DNA from: an uncultured Pseudomonadales bacterium
GTDB lineage: Bacteria > Pseudomonadota > Gammaproteobacteria > Pseudomonadales > Pseudohongiellaceae
Direction of reading: 5' to 3'
Length of the DNA stretch: 64,000 bases
NCBI GenBank assembly: GCA_949372635.1
Contig: CASIAB010000008.1
Span: forward strand, 1-64,000
Positions 56,229-64,000 of the stretch are shown here, piece after piece (position 1 is the first letter of the stretch; each line of letters begins with the position of its first letter). A program made the position numbers and the translations under genes. The notes beneath the pieces were generated by a model that was not told where the DNA came from, ran no database searches, and saw only the letters and a list, made by a program, of their open reading frames with translations.

Positions 56229-56294
56229 TTCAGTTGGCTAGAGCAGCAGACTCATAACCCGTTTGTCCGGGGTTCAAGTCCCTGTAGGCCACCA
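56229..56294 (+). pseudogene. Degenerate tRNA-Met(CAT) fragment
   Basis: D-arm to 3' end is kept: CAGTTGGCTAGAGCAGCAGA, loop CTCATAA with anticodon CAT, T-arm GTCCGGGGTTCAAGTCCCTG and acceptor TGTAGGCC-ACCA. The 5' acceptor half and start of the D-arm are absent: the bases before 56229 do not pair with TGTAGGCC. The anticodon stem has mismatches. It is therefore a tRNA remnant, possibly an attachment-site scar. Its gap 56064-56418 shows no gene otherwise. Confidence 0.7.
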
Positions 56295-56418
56295 ATTTTC
56301 CTACCTTTCCTATCACTTAGATTTTGGCATAACGGACTAGGAATTATGAGAGCCTGCTGGCCTTGGACCAAGAGCAGACAAATAGAAACGCGACCTGACC
56401 CCAATCAGCTTACTTAAT

Positions 56419-56916
56419 TCAAATGCTATCAAGCGTTTGCACAAGCAATTGCAAGGCACTGTCGGTAAACGTCTCCATATTTTCTTCACGATTATCCAAA
56501 TCCGTTCTAATGGTCACCGAGGCATCGACTGGCCCCGATATGGCGATCACACTAATGCCGACAGCATCACTGTAAGGAGTGCCTCCCGGCCCTGCCACCC
56601 CTAACTCTGCAATGCCCCAGGTGGTATCCAATTTAGCCCGTGCAGCTCTTGCGAATTCAAGGGCCATTTCTTCTGTTAGCGGTTTGAGTTGTTTAATACG
56701 CTCCCTATCCAAGTCCAAGAACGCTAGGCGCGATTTGATGGTATAGATAACTGTGCCCCCCATAAAATAACTTGAAGCGCCAGGCACTGACAGTAAGCTT
56801 GCTGCAATCAAGCCTCCTGTCGAGGATTCTGCTACCGAAATAGAGTGGTCAAGCTCGATCAGTAGCTTAGCGGCACTGCCTGTGTATTGAGAAAAACGAG
56901 ACATAGTCACTACCAT
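56419..56916 (-). CDS. CinA-family nicotinamide-nucleotide amidohydrolase (PncC type)
   Basis: 165 residues, the size of a stand-alone CinA C-terminal domain. Motifs SISVAESSTGGLIAASLLSV, PGASSYFMGGTVIYTI and WGIAELGVAGPGGTPYSDAV match the family, with catalytic Ser/Lys/Tyr residues around ESSTGG and YTIKSR. It deamidates nicotinamide mononucleotide to the acid for NAD recycling. The GMP-type C-terminal portion is shorter than in E. coli PncC by little. ATG at 56916 or 56904 may start it. Confidence 0.85.
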   Translation of the reverse strand: MVVTMSRFSQYTGSAAKLLIELDHSISVAESSTGGLIAASLLSVPGASSYFMGGTVIYTIKSRLAFLDLDRERIKQLKPLTEEMALEFARAARAKLDTTWGIAELGVAGPGGTPYSDAVGISVIAISGPVDASVTIRTDLDNREENMETFTDSALQLLVQTLDSI

Positions 56917-57233
56917 ATGAATGATAAGATTCTCAGTATAAGCGCAAGCTGGCCATTGACAAGTTAACAGCTTAAACCCATAAGAAACTCTAACAATCAG
57001 AGGTGAAGTAGTTATCTTCTACATAGTAAGAAGGCTCTAAAGAGACGTCCGATGACCCTTGCACCTTTTGGACTTGGTCATGGCCCAAATTCTGAAAAAA
57101 TTAAGAGCTAACTTGTCAGCACGCCTGCTTTGTATGAAATACAAATCTTTATCCTAGGCGCGCAATAAAATACTATAGGAGCAGGTCTGTTACACCCCAG
57201 CAAGTAAATCTCATCAATGGCAAAGAGGAAATT

Positions 57234-57680
57234 ATGAGTACATATCAAAAATCACAGGATGCAATTTCTGCCCTGACGCCAGAGCAGTTCCACGTGACCC
57301 AAGAAAGTGGTACTGAGCGACCTGGTACTGGCAAGCTATTGAACAACACATTACCTGGCATCTACGTAGATATAGTCTCTGGAGAGCCTTTGTTTGCGTC
57401 GTCGGCCAAGTATGAATCAGGATGTGGCTGGCCAAGCTTTACCAAGCCAATAGACTCAGTCAATGTGAATGAAATCACTGATTCAACACACGGCATGGTC
57501 CGTACTGAAGTGCGCTCTGCTCATGGTGATAGCCACCTAGGGCATGTATTTCCAGACGGGCCTCAAGATCAAGGCGGGCTGCGTTATTGTATTAATTCTG
57601 CTTCACTGCGTTTCATCCCTCGAGATGAAATGAGCAGCCAAGGATATGAAGCTTATTTAGATCAACTAGAGGATACTTAG
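57234..57680 (+). CDS. msrB: Peptide-methionine (R)-S-oxide reductase MsrB
   Basis: 148 residues. The catalytic Cys119 is in [14 protein letters not shown]. Substrate residues are in [14 protein letters not shown] and [17 protein letters not shown]. The two zinc CxxC pairs of many MsrB proteins are absent, so it is of the zinc-free type. A clear GGAAATT SD precedes the ATG. It reduces methionine-R-sulfoxide in proteins. msrA follows two bases later. Confidence 0.95.
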   Translation: MSTYQKSQDAISALTPEQFHVTQESGTERPGTGKLLNNTLPGIYVDIVSGEPLFASSAKYESGCGWPSFTKPIDSVNVNEITDSTHGMVRTEVRSAHGDSHLGHVFPDGPQDQGGLRYCINSASLRFIPRDEMSSQGYEAYLDQLEDT

Positions 57681-57682
57681 TA

Positions 57683-58180
57683 ATGGCAAATGAACGTGCA
57701 GTATTAGCCGGTGGCTGTTTCTGGGGCATGCAGGATCTCATTCGCAAACGCCCCGGCGTCACCGCAACGCGTGTTGGCTACACCGGCGGTGAAGTGGCCA
57801 ATGCAACTTACCGCAATCATGGCAACCATGCCGAAGGTATCGAAATATTGTTCGATAATGAGGTTATCAGCTATCGACAAATTCTAGAGCTTTTCTTTCA
57901 AATTCATGACCCGAGCACACAAAACAGACAAGGGAACGACACCGGTACATCCTATCGCTCAGCTATATACTATGAATCTGATGCACAGCAAGCAGAAGCA
58001 CTAAAAACTATTGCCGATGTGGATGCCTCCGGATTGTGGCCTGGACAAGTAGTAACTGAAGTAGAAGCTGTGGGTGATTTCTGGGAAGCCGAGGTTGAAC
58101 ACCAAGACTATTTGGAAAAAAACCCTAATGGCTATACCTGTCACTTCCCCAGACCTGACTGGATACTACCCTCGGCTTAA
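57683..58180 (+). CDS. msrA: Peptide-methionine (S)-S-oxide reductase MsrA
   Basis: 165 residues. The catalytic Cys12 is in [13 protein letters not shown]. Further family parts are [34 protein letters not shown] and [13 protein letters not shown]. It reduces methionine-S-sulfoxide. It begins two bases after the msrB stop, so the two are one operon covering both stereoisomers. Confidence 0.95.
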   Translation: MANERAVLAGGCFWGMQDLIRKRPGVTATRVGYTGGEVANATYRNHGNHAEGIEILFDNEVISYRQILELFFQIHDPSTQNRQGNDTGTSYRSAIYYESDAQQAEALKTIADVDASGLWPGQVVTEVEAVGDFWEAEVEHQDYLEKNPNGYTCHFPRPDWILPSA

Positions 58181-58232
58181 TGAGCTTACATTCTTGTAAT
58201 CTGTTGCCAGTTTGCAATTCGGAAATTCTGCT

Positions 58233-58622
58233 ATGACAGTTGTCCCTAGTAAAATTGGTTTAGGTGGCGGCTGTCACTGGTGCACCGAAGGTGTTTTTGA
58301 ATCACTTCTTGGCGCCGCATGCGTGAATCAAGGATAAATAGCATCAAACGACAAAAGCTCTGATTACTCTGATTCGGTTGAAGTTTACTTCGACCTAGCA
58401 TTGATTTCTTTATCAGAGTTAATCGAAATCCATTTGAATACTCATCCAAGTAGATCAAACCATGCAATAGGCCGCAAATATCGCTCAGCCATATATGTCT
58501 ATGGTGATAGTCAATTTAAGCAGGCCGTCGACATACTAAACGACCTTAGAGCTGAATTTGATGAGGCATTAATTACTCAAGTCTATCCGTCCAAGGGATT
58601 TAAAAAAATAAAATTGAGCTAA
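58233..58622 (+). pseudogene. MsrA-like gene broken by an in-frame stop
   Basis: From the ATG the frame gives GLGGGCHWCTEGVFESLLGA and VNQG, then TAA at 58335 where relatives have a Trp. In the same frame it goes on IASNDKSSDYSDSVEVYFDL, LISLSELIEIHLNTHPS and KYRSAIYV to the stop at 58622. The CHWCTE nucleophile motif and the layout are those of the second MsrA subfamily. It lies 52 bases after msrA. The frame is otherwise intact, so the stop looks recent. Confidence 0.7.
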
Positions 58623-59000
58623 CAGATTATTTTTATTCGGCACCTTATAGACCATTTTGCCAACACTATATTCAGCCAAAGTTCAAATTGCTGTTAGCCC
58701 GTTTCAATCGCCATGTTAATCAAGGTAAATTGGCAGGTACGTTGAATTCCGCTTGGAAAAATACCTGATAGAGCTTAGATAAACATCTCGAAAAAACCAA
58801 ATATAAGTCGTATTTTCTAACAAATAAAATATGGTCTACCCAGCTCATCTTAACCTACTATCGCCTGCGCAACGCTGCTAAAAAAAATTAGCCCGCAAAC
58901 CATCGGCAATTCGATCACCTAAAACGGGCTGGAATTCGACCCGGTAATCTTATATCGCTACTAATTTCCCTCAAATTCTAACAAATTGAAAGTTGATCTG
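58623..59000. other. Gap without recognisable gene
   Basis: 378 AT-rich bases between the broken MsrA-like gene and the end of the pseudouridine synthase gene, which converge here. I see no gene, RNA or clear terminator. Confidence 0.5.
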
Positions 59001-59897
59001 TCAGCACCCTAGACTGAGCTCGGTATCGCTAGAAAAGCTTCTTATCTGCTGTGTTATAGGATCAGTAAAATGCAGCTGCTGTGCCAATAGCTGCATGGGT
59101 TTGCTGTAGTCACCTGACTTAACCGGCTGAAGTAGTTGGGGGTAATGAGTATCATATAGTATTGGCCAGCCAAGGCTCTGCATATGCAGGCGCAGTTGGT
59201 GGGTCTTACCTGTTATTGGGTTTAGTTCAAAAAGGGCTTTGTCGGCTGAACATTGCAGACAACGAATGCAGGAGTGACTGTTGGCCTGCCCTTCGACGAT
59301 GCGCATCAAAAACCTCGTGCCGGTTCTCTCCAAACGGTTCTTAATTTCCCATTGTTGGTTAATCTTCGCAGGGTTGCTATTCGTGCTGGCGATGGCCTGA
59401 TAGATCTTGTTAACTTGGTGCGATTCAAATAGATGATGGTAATGCTGACGTGAATTGGGGCTAACTGAAAACAATACCAAACCTGCTGTGGCTCTATCGA
59501 TGCGATGCACGGCTTGTAGTTGATGATTTCCGGTCTTATTACGTAAGCGACTTTGAAGACATTCCTCCACATATTCACCACCCGGAGTGACGGGCAGAAA
59601 ATGCGGCTTATACGCCACTAAGATCAACTCATCCTGAAAAATGATTTTTTCCGCAAAAGGAATAACAGGTTCATTGACAACTTCGCGATAATAATAAACT
59701 CGCTGTTGAGCCGCAAAAGGAGAGTTCACACTAACTAGACTCCCGTCATGCCAATGAACTTTCCCATCGGTAACACGTTTTTCCCAAACATCACTTGTTA
59801 TGGCTGGAAACTTTAACGCAAGATATTCTAAAACAGTTGTTACGCCGGGATTGTTTTGGGGCAGGCTGAGCTTAGATGGAGAGTTAGCTATAGCCAT
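59001..59897 (-). CDS. RluA-family pseudouridine synthase
   Basis: 298 residues. The catalytic Asp134 is in AVHRIDRATAGLVLFS. Other family parts are YKPHFLPVTPGG, LFELNPITGKTHQLRLHMQ and WPILYDTHYP. There is a short N-terminal S4-like region (TVLEYLALKFPAI, VHWHDGSLVSVNSPF). It isomerises uridine in rRNA or tRNA; the RluA subtype cannot be named safely. It stands alone on the minus strand. Confidence 0.9.
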   Translation of the reverse strand: MAIANSPSKLSLPQNNPGVTTVLEYLALKFPAITSDVWEKRVTDGKVHWHDGSLVSVNSPFAAQQRVYYYREVVNEPVIPFAEKIIFQDELILVAYKPHFLPVTPGGEYVEECLQSRLRNKTGNHQLQAVHRIDRATAGLVLFSVSPNSRQHYHHLFESHQVNKIYQAIASTNSNPAKINQQWEIKNRLERTGTRFLMRIVEGQANSHSCIRCLQCSADKALFELNPITGKTHQLRLHMQSLGWPILYDTHYPQLLQPVKSGDYSKPMQLLAQQLHFTDPITQQIRSFSSDTELSLGC

Positions 59898-60323
59898 AAT
59901 TGCATTCGATATGGAGCCAATGAGAATTTTAAAGAGTACTAAAATATCTACCCCAACCTATCAGAACCACAGAATGAATTCTACAGCTAGTAAGCCTCGC
60001 CCAAAACCGGTCCCTCTACAACGTACAGCCTCTGCTGCTGAATAAGGGCATCGGAAATGGCGATGAGCCCGATCTCCGCTTCACCTATGTGCCTTGCTCC
60101 GACATGGATGCATTTGCCAGTCTAGAAGTTACTCTGCTCAGAGTCACTTCGATAAATGGCTCCGCCTGCGACGGCCGAAGACTCGAAGATGATCAGGGGT
60201 TCTAAATAGTAGTCGGCTTTGGCAGACTCATCTCGGCACTAAACCTCGCAGGGAGCCATGAATCTGGACAAGCTTTTGGTTTGACTATAGCCTAATACCT
60301 CTTAATACTTTTGAGCAGAAGCA
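59898..60323. other. Gap with an unassigned open stretch
   Basis: 426 bases. In one plus-strand frame about 60033-60206 is open and reads DEPDLRFTYVPCSDMDAF before its stop, but it has no start codon and I cannot place it in a family. It may be a gene remnant. Confidence 0.35.
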
Positions 60324-60662
60324 ATGGAGCAGATTTGTCTAGATTGTGGCATGAGCGTTAGTGGGGCTATGCAGTACTGTCCCAAATGTGACAACGCGCT
60401 AAATCTGCAGCACGACGGCTCAACAGTCACAGTTGACATCGCGCACCAGGGTGAACCTGTTAGTGAGGCGCTGCAAAAGATGCAAAGTGAAATAGATTTG
60501 GCTCGAAAAGGCGTCGCCAAGTGCATTCGTCTTGTTGTTGGTTCAGGATTGATTCGTGACGAGGTATTGTTGGTGCTGCGCGACCTGAGATTCCGCGGCG
60601 ACATCATTGGTTTTGAATCCGAATCCTTTAACGCGGGCGCGGTAATCGTTATGCTTAAGTAG
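60324..60662 (+). CDS. Zinc-ribbon protein with Smr-like C-terminal domain
   Basis: 112 residues. Two CxxC pairs form a zinc ribbon: ICLDCGMSVSGAMQYCPKC. The C-terminal 75 residues (TVDIAHQGEPVSEALQKM, CIRLVVGSGLIRDEVLLVL, NAGAVIVMLK) have the spacing of a Smr domain, in which HG and GxG motifs are present in changed form (HQGE, GSG). Smr domains act as nucleases or nucleic-acid-binding parts. The assignment is from pattern only. Confidence 0.55.
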   Translation: MEQICLDCGMSVSGAMQYCPKCDNALNLQHDGSTVTVDIAHQGEPVSEALQKMQSEIDLARKGVAKCIRLVVGSGLIRDEVLLVLRDLRFRGDIIGFESESFNAGAVIVMLK

Positions 60663-60844
60663 CTCTACTCAGAAATGCTGGGTTATTTTACTGGTGACAT
60701 TGGTGGAATTGATTTAGGTATTGACCTTTTCGGCGCAGCAGTCTCAGACCTTCATTCCGTTAATGTCGGTTTTTCTCATTTGAATACGCGCAAAGCTCGC
60801 GCTCGTGCCTCTTGTACCTTCCTCGGTAATCTTAGCGTGCCCAA

Positions 60845-61191
60845 TTATGTTTTATTTGCATTCGCTCCATAAAAAATCATTCCTATCGCCTTAGTCCGCA
60901 TGAAAATAACTTCACTAAGATTAGAGTAAGAGGCGATCACAAAGTCCATCTGTGCCGTATTAAAATTGCCGCGATCAGAAAGGTCACTGCCAAAAAATTG
61001 AGCACCCCTCAGGTCAGCGCGCTCGTCTGTGTGCTTATTAACTTCGAAGTCTTTGACTGTTCCTCTATCGTCTTCTGGAGCCTAATCTACAGCTGGAGAT
61101 TTTCAGATATTAACTCTCGTTCTTGGATCGTCCATGTTAAGCTAATGAAAATCGCGACTTTTACAAAATTCTCTAACCACCTCTCATTCAA
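60845..61191 (-). pseudogene. Broken pentapeptide-repeat membrane protein
   Basis: On the minus strand from a TTG at 61191: LNERWLENFVKVAIFISLTW is a membrane helix, then TIQERELISENLQL, a TAG stop, and IRLQKTIEEQSKTSK as coiled coil. After a frameshift, ADLRGAQFFGSDLSDRGNFN and YSNLSEVIFMRTKAIG follow, with the A(D/N)LxG pattern of pentapeptide repeats, ending at 60845. Further repeat-like codons (ASFARIQMRKTDIN) occur in another frame below 60840. At least one stop and two frameshifts break the gene. Confidence 0.6.
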
Positions 61192-61216
61192 CTAACTGCC
61201 TACCAGCTAACTAATT

Positions 61217-61765
61217 ATGTCCGTTTCCCTACAAGATCAACTCAAAAAATCCGGCTTGATAGATGAAAAGAAAGCCAAGCAACTTAAGCGCGCCAAAAAC
61301 AAACAGGAAAAACTTGCTCGTAAGACCAAGAACCCTGCCGTGGACCAGCATAAGTTAGAACAAGACCGGGCAAAGTCCGAGAAGATAGCCAAAGACCGTC
61401 AGCTGAATCTGGAGAAGAATAAGCAAGCCGAGATACATGCAGTGATGGCTCAAATAAAACAGCTTATCGAGATGAACATTGTTGCAAAAGACGGTGATCA
61501 GAAATTCAGTTTTACAGCAGCTAATGTAATTAAGCATATTTACGTCAGCCAAACTCAAATTGATCAACTTAGTCGCGGCACACTTGCAATAGCTATGCAA
61601 AAGGACGGACAGAAGCATAATCACGTGTTAGTGCCCATGGGTGTAGCAAAGAAGATTGAGCAGCGTGATGCTAAGATCGTGGTTTTTAAGGCTCAGCAGA
61701 ATACTATTGAAGAGGAAGACGATCCGTATGCGGATTTTCAAATCCCGGATGATTTAACTTGGTAA
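61217..61765 (+). CDS. DUF2058 family protein (YaiL-like)
   Basis: 182 residues. The start SLQDQLKKSGLIDEKKAKQLK and the basic coiled-coil part (QHKLEQDRAKSEKIAKDRQL) lead to the conserved FTAANVIKHIYVSQTQIDQL and HVLVPMGVAKKI, ending DDPYADFQIPDDLTW. All are landmarks of DUF2058. Annotated in other bacteria as a nucleoprotein or polynucleotide-associated enzyme, but the biochemical role is unproven. Confidence 0.92.
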   Translation: MSVSLQDQLKKSGLIDEKKAKQLKRAKNKQEKLARKTKNPAVDQHKLEQDRAKSEKIAKDRQLNLEKNKQAEIHAVMAQIKQLIEMNIVAKDGDQKFSFTAANVIKHIYVSQTQIDQLSRGTLAIAMQKDGQKHNHVLVPMGVAKKIEQRDAKIVVFKAQQNTIEEEDDPYADFQIPDDLTW

Positions 61766-61909
61766 GCTCGAGAGTGTTTGAATCTAGGAAATTTACTGGA
61801 GAGCTAAATGAGATAAAAGATAATGTGCCGGGCTTTTAGTAGGAATGATGATTTGGCGTTAATTCATTATTCTATGAGCGCCATTAGCATAAAGCGTTAC
61901 CGACCTATC

Positions 61910-63235
61910 TCAGGACGGTAGGGCCAAATCGAGGTCACGTTCTGAGTCTCGGTAATCTAGATAGAGGAAAGTTGTCATAATAATTGTCGCCAGCATAGAG
62001 GTCACAATCAGTATGAGGATGAAATCCTCCCACCCCCCTTCCTTGTTCGCTACAGCGCCACCAATGAAATCGAACATCATTGCGCCAAAGTAGGCAAACG
62101 CATCGATTAAGCCAACAAGTAAACCGCAGTGCTTGCCACCAAAACCGATCGAAAAGACACTCATTGGAATGTAATATGCGGGTGAGATAGCGAATCCAAA
62201 AATAAATATCAAAATTACAGTAAGGGCCAATTCTAATCCAGAGCCAAAATCGTAGACCCCAAGAAGTCGCAATCCCAAAAGACATAGAACAGCGCCGATC
62301 AAATTCGCACTCATTGTGTAAACAATATTCTTTTTAGATAGTTTGTCATAGATGAAGCCGCCACTGAAAACTGCAACGAGACATCCCAGTGGAAAAGCCG
62401 AAGACGCCAATCCAGCTTGCGCCGGTATCAGAGAAAATGTCTCACTAAGATAAATGGGTAAAAAAACCTGAAATTCGAAAAGAACTGCCAGTGAAGAAAC
62501 GCCAAGACTGATTAGCCAGAACCTAGGATTGCTGATGAAAATACGGATAGCGGCGTGTGTCTCGGTTTTGCTAAGAGGATGTTCTTTTGACCAAGAAGCG
62601 ATAGTCTCGGCCGGGCCTTCCACATCTGCGGATAATTTTTCTAAGCCTTGCATCGAACTTTTCAAGTATCGGGCCAGGATAATAGCGCTCACAAGCGCAA
62701 GCACCCCTGCCATATAGAACAAGCCTCGCCAGGACATTATGAAGAGTAAGCTGCTGACCAGCAAAGTGGTAGCGACAGAACTTATCCGCGAACTGGTTGC
62801 GATAAAACCCCATACTCGACCATGCTTAGCCTGAATAAAACTAACACGAATTATATTCGCCATCGATGGCCAGCCGGCAGACTTGGCATAGACCGTTAGA
62901 AAATACAGTGCAAAGAAAGCAAAATTGCTCGATAAGCTGCCAAAAATGAATGTGGCAATAGCCGCGAGCCCAACAGCCCAGATAAATACCTTACTCCCAC
63001 CAAGCTTGTCAGCGAGGACACCAGTTGTGAGTTTCCCGCTCAAATTACCAGCGGTACCCCAGCCCAAAATAGCCCCGAAGGTTGCGGTATCAAGAGTAAG
63101 CATAGGGTCCGCCAGCATTGCAGGCCCGGCGACGCCAACAACTGTTCGGCAAAGCATGAGCATGCCGTAGCCCAAGCACATACTAATTACGATTCTCATT
63201 TCCCAACGGATATTAGGCTTGCTTAGGGTGTTCAT
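61910..63235 (-). CDS. Major facilitator superfamily transporter
   Basis: 441 residues with 12 membrane segments. The first half has LGWGTAGNLSGKLTTGVLAD-type MFS motif A (GVLADKLGGSKV) and KSAGWPSMANIIRVSF; the second half repeats with GGFIYDKLSKKNI. This layout resembles glycerol-3-phosphate or organic-anion permeases (OPA-like), but the substrate is not clear. It starts 10 bases after the metallophosphoesterase gene, so the pair is likely an operon for a phosphorylated or ester substrate. Confidence 0.87.
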   Translation of the reverse strand: MNTLSKPNIRWEMRIVISMCLGYGMLMLCRTVVGVAGPAMLADPMLTLDTATFGAILGWGTAGNLSGKLTTGVLADKLGGSKVFIWAVGLAAIATFIFGSLSSNFAFFALYFLTVYAKSAGWPSMANIIRVSFIQAKHGRVWGFIATSSRISSVATTLLVSSLLFIMSWRGLFYMAGVLALVSAIILARYLKSSMQGLEKLSADVEGPAETIASWSKEHPLSKTETHAAIRIFISNPRFWLISLGVSSLAVLFEFQVFLPIYLSETFSLIPAQAGLASSAFPLGCLVAVFSGGFIYDKLSKKNIVYTMSANLIGAVLCLLGLRLLGVYDFGSGLELALTVILIFIFGFAISPAYYIPMSVFSIGFGGKHCGLLVGLIDAFAYFGAMMFDFIGGAVANKEGGWEDFILILIVTSMLATIIMTTFLYLDYRDSERDLDLALPS

Positions 63236-63245
63236 TTTGTTTGCT

Positions 63246-64000
63246 CTAAATAGGACTAATTAATTCTTCCTCAAACTTGAGACTTTCACCTTCAACAATG
63301 GCTCTTACCACATGAATTACCATCTGTTGAGAACCAAAGTGTTCGAAATACAAAAACATATTGGTGTCGTTGGGTGTATTAACACTTGATAGCGACCCAT
63401 TCTTATATTGAGTGAAAGAGTGTCTGCGATGCAGGTCAGTCGAACTCATTACTGACAGTTGGTGGGTATGGCCACAGAAGACGTGCTTAATATTATTTTC
63501 TATTACAAAATCTATAACAATTTTCGAATTAAAAAGAGGGTCTGAATCGGTATCGAGAATAGAATGGTGATTCAGAAGAATTATCCGATCATAGCTCGCT
63601 TTATCAATTGCATAAGAAACTGCTCTTAACATTTCCTTGTCCACAAGACCGTTGTCCTCATAGAGCTCGCAGGAGTCGAGGCAAACCACTAGCAGAGATA
63701 CACCATCAACGATAATGTTCTTAAGGAAGTTAATGTCAGTAAAATGCTCCGACAATCCATTAGCATCCTCATCAAGAAACATATTTTTCTTAACACATTT
63801 TGCACGATCCAGCGGAAGAATTACTTCCATATCATCGATATACTGACGGAAATATTCAGCACTTCGCATATTTCTCTTGTCATGATTTCCTGCAATGGAA
63901 ACGATGTGCTTACAATCGATCGACTTAAGAAAATTGCCTGCAGCTTCAAATTCACTTTCGAGAGCATCAGTCGTATTGTCTCCCGTGTTGACTACAATGT
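63246..64000 (-). CDS. Metallophosphoesterase, N-terminus cut by the window end
   Basis: The frame is open to the last base, so the start lies beyond 64000; a Met at 63869 is internal. Visible metal-site motifs are VVNTGDNTTD (GDN), SIAGNHDKRN (GNHD), ILLNHHSIL and FCGHTHQLSV (GHTH), the calcineurin-like fold. The signature is that of CpdA-like phosphodiesterases. It precedes the MFS gene by 10 bases. Substrate unknown, possibly a phosphodiester taken in by that transporter. Confidence 0.87.
   Translation of the reverse strand, partial: IVVNTGDNTTDALESEFEAAGNFLKSIDCKHIVSIAGNHDKRNMRSAEYFRQYIDDMEVILPLDRAKCVKKNMFLDEDANGLSEHFTDINFLKNIIVDGVSLLVVCLDSCELYEDNGLVDKEMLRAVSYAIDKASYDRIILLNHHSILDTDSDPLFNSKIVIDFVIENNIKHVFCGHTHQLSVMSSTDLHRRHSFTQYKNGSLSSVNTPNDTNMFLYFEHFGSQQMVIHVVRAIVEGESLKFEEELISPI

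Noticed and set aside
60675..60872. 65-codon plus-strand frame
   Set aside because: Antisense to the broken pentapeptide-repeat gene; the low-complexity repeat pattern keeps it open.
1..64000. CRISPR arrays, rRNA, intact tRNAs, IS transposases, prophage or toxin-antitoxin genes
   Set aside because: Looked for on both strands and none supported by the sequence.

Overview
This window looks like chromosomal DNA of a free-living marine-type gammaproteobacterium. Pointers are the PhoR-porin-pstSCAB-phoU order, a TonB-dependent receptor followed by a TPR-sulfotransferase, a BCCT osmolyte transporter, an iron-sulfur photolyase next to a TIGR03643/DUF2805 protein, DUF2058 and DUF1365 proteins, and many secreted serine hydrolases. 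No rRNA, CRISPR array, transposase or phage gene was found, and the species cannot be fixed from the sequence alone.

Layout. 1-6.9 kb: phosphate regulon (end of phoR, phosphate porin, pstS-pstC-pstA-pstB, phoU), closed by a clear terminator. 7-10.4 kb: a secreted FG-GAP/VCBS protein and gamma-glutamyltransferase. 10.7-13.6 kb (minus): a CaiB-type CoA transferase, an uncharacterised 367-residue protein, and a UGSC-family selenoprotein whose reading frame is interrupted by one UGA. That UGA is followed four bases later by a strong SECIS-like hairpin. 13.6-20.9 kb: secreted serine hydrolases and small proteins that form a duplicated and partly decayed unit, a cytochrome c-sugar dehydrogenase fusion, and a TetR regulator next to a perfect 15-bp inverted repeat. 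21-26.3 kb: an exonuclease/GIY-YIG nuclease, a VOC protein, an HtrA protease and PurT.

26.3-43 kb is a looser, accessory-like zone. It holds five copies of a dispersed ~50-60 bp repeat, long gaps, and remnants of HtrA, RTX and other proteins. Intact genes there include a photolyase, a putative Fur-controlled three-gene operon, an amidohydrolase, a Tat-exported enolase-superfamily enzyme and small membrane proteins. 43-47.5 kb (minus) is a tight lipid-modification operon: FAD oxidoreductase, DUF1365 and two cyclopropane-synthase-like methyltransferases. 48-55.3 kb (minus) is a probable operon of TonB receptor, TPR-sulfotransferase, BCCT transporter and APS kinase, with a MarR regulator divergent from it. 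APS kinase would supply PAPS for the sulfotransferase. 56.2-64 kb: a degenerate tRNA-Met fragment, CinA, MsrB/MsrA plus a broken third MsrA-like gene, a pseudouridine synthase, a zinc-ribbon/Smr-like protein, a broken pentapeptide-repeat gene, DUF2058, an MFS transporter and a metallophosphoesterase cut by the window end.

The most notable items are the UGA-containing UGSC selenoprotein with its hairpin and two companion genes, the receptor-sulfotransferase-BCCT-CysC operon, and the repeat- and remnant-rich zone.
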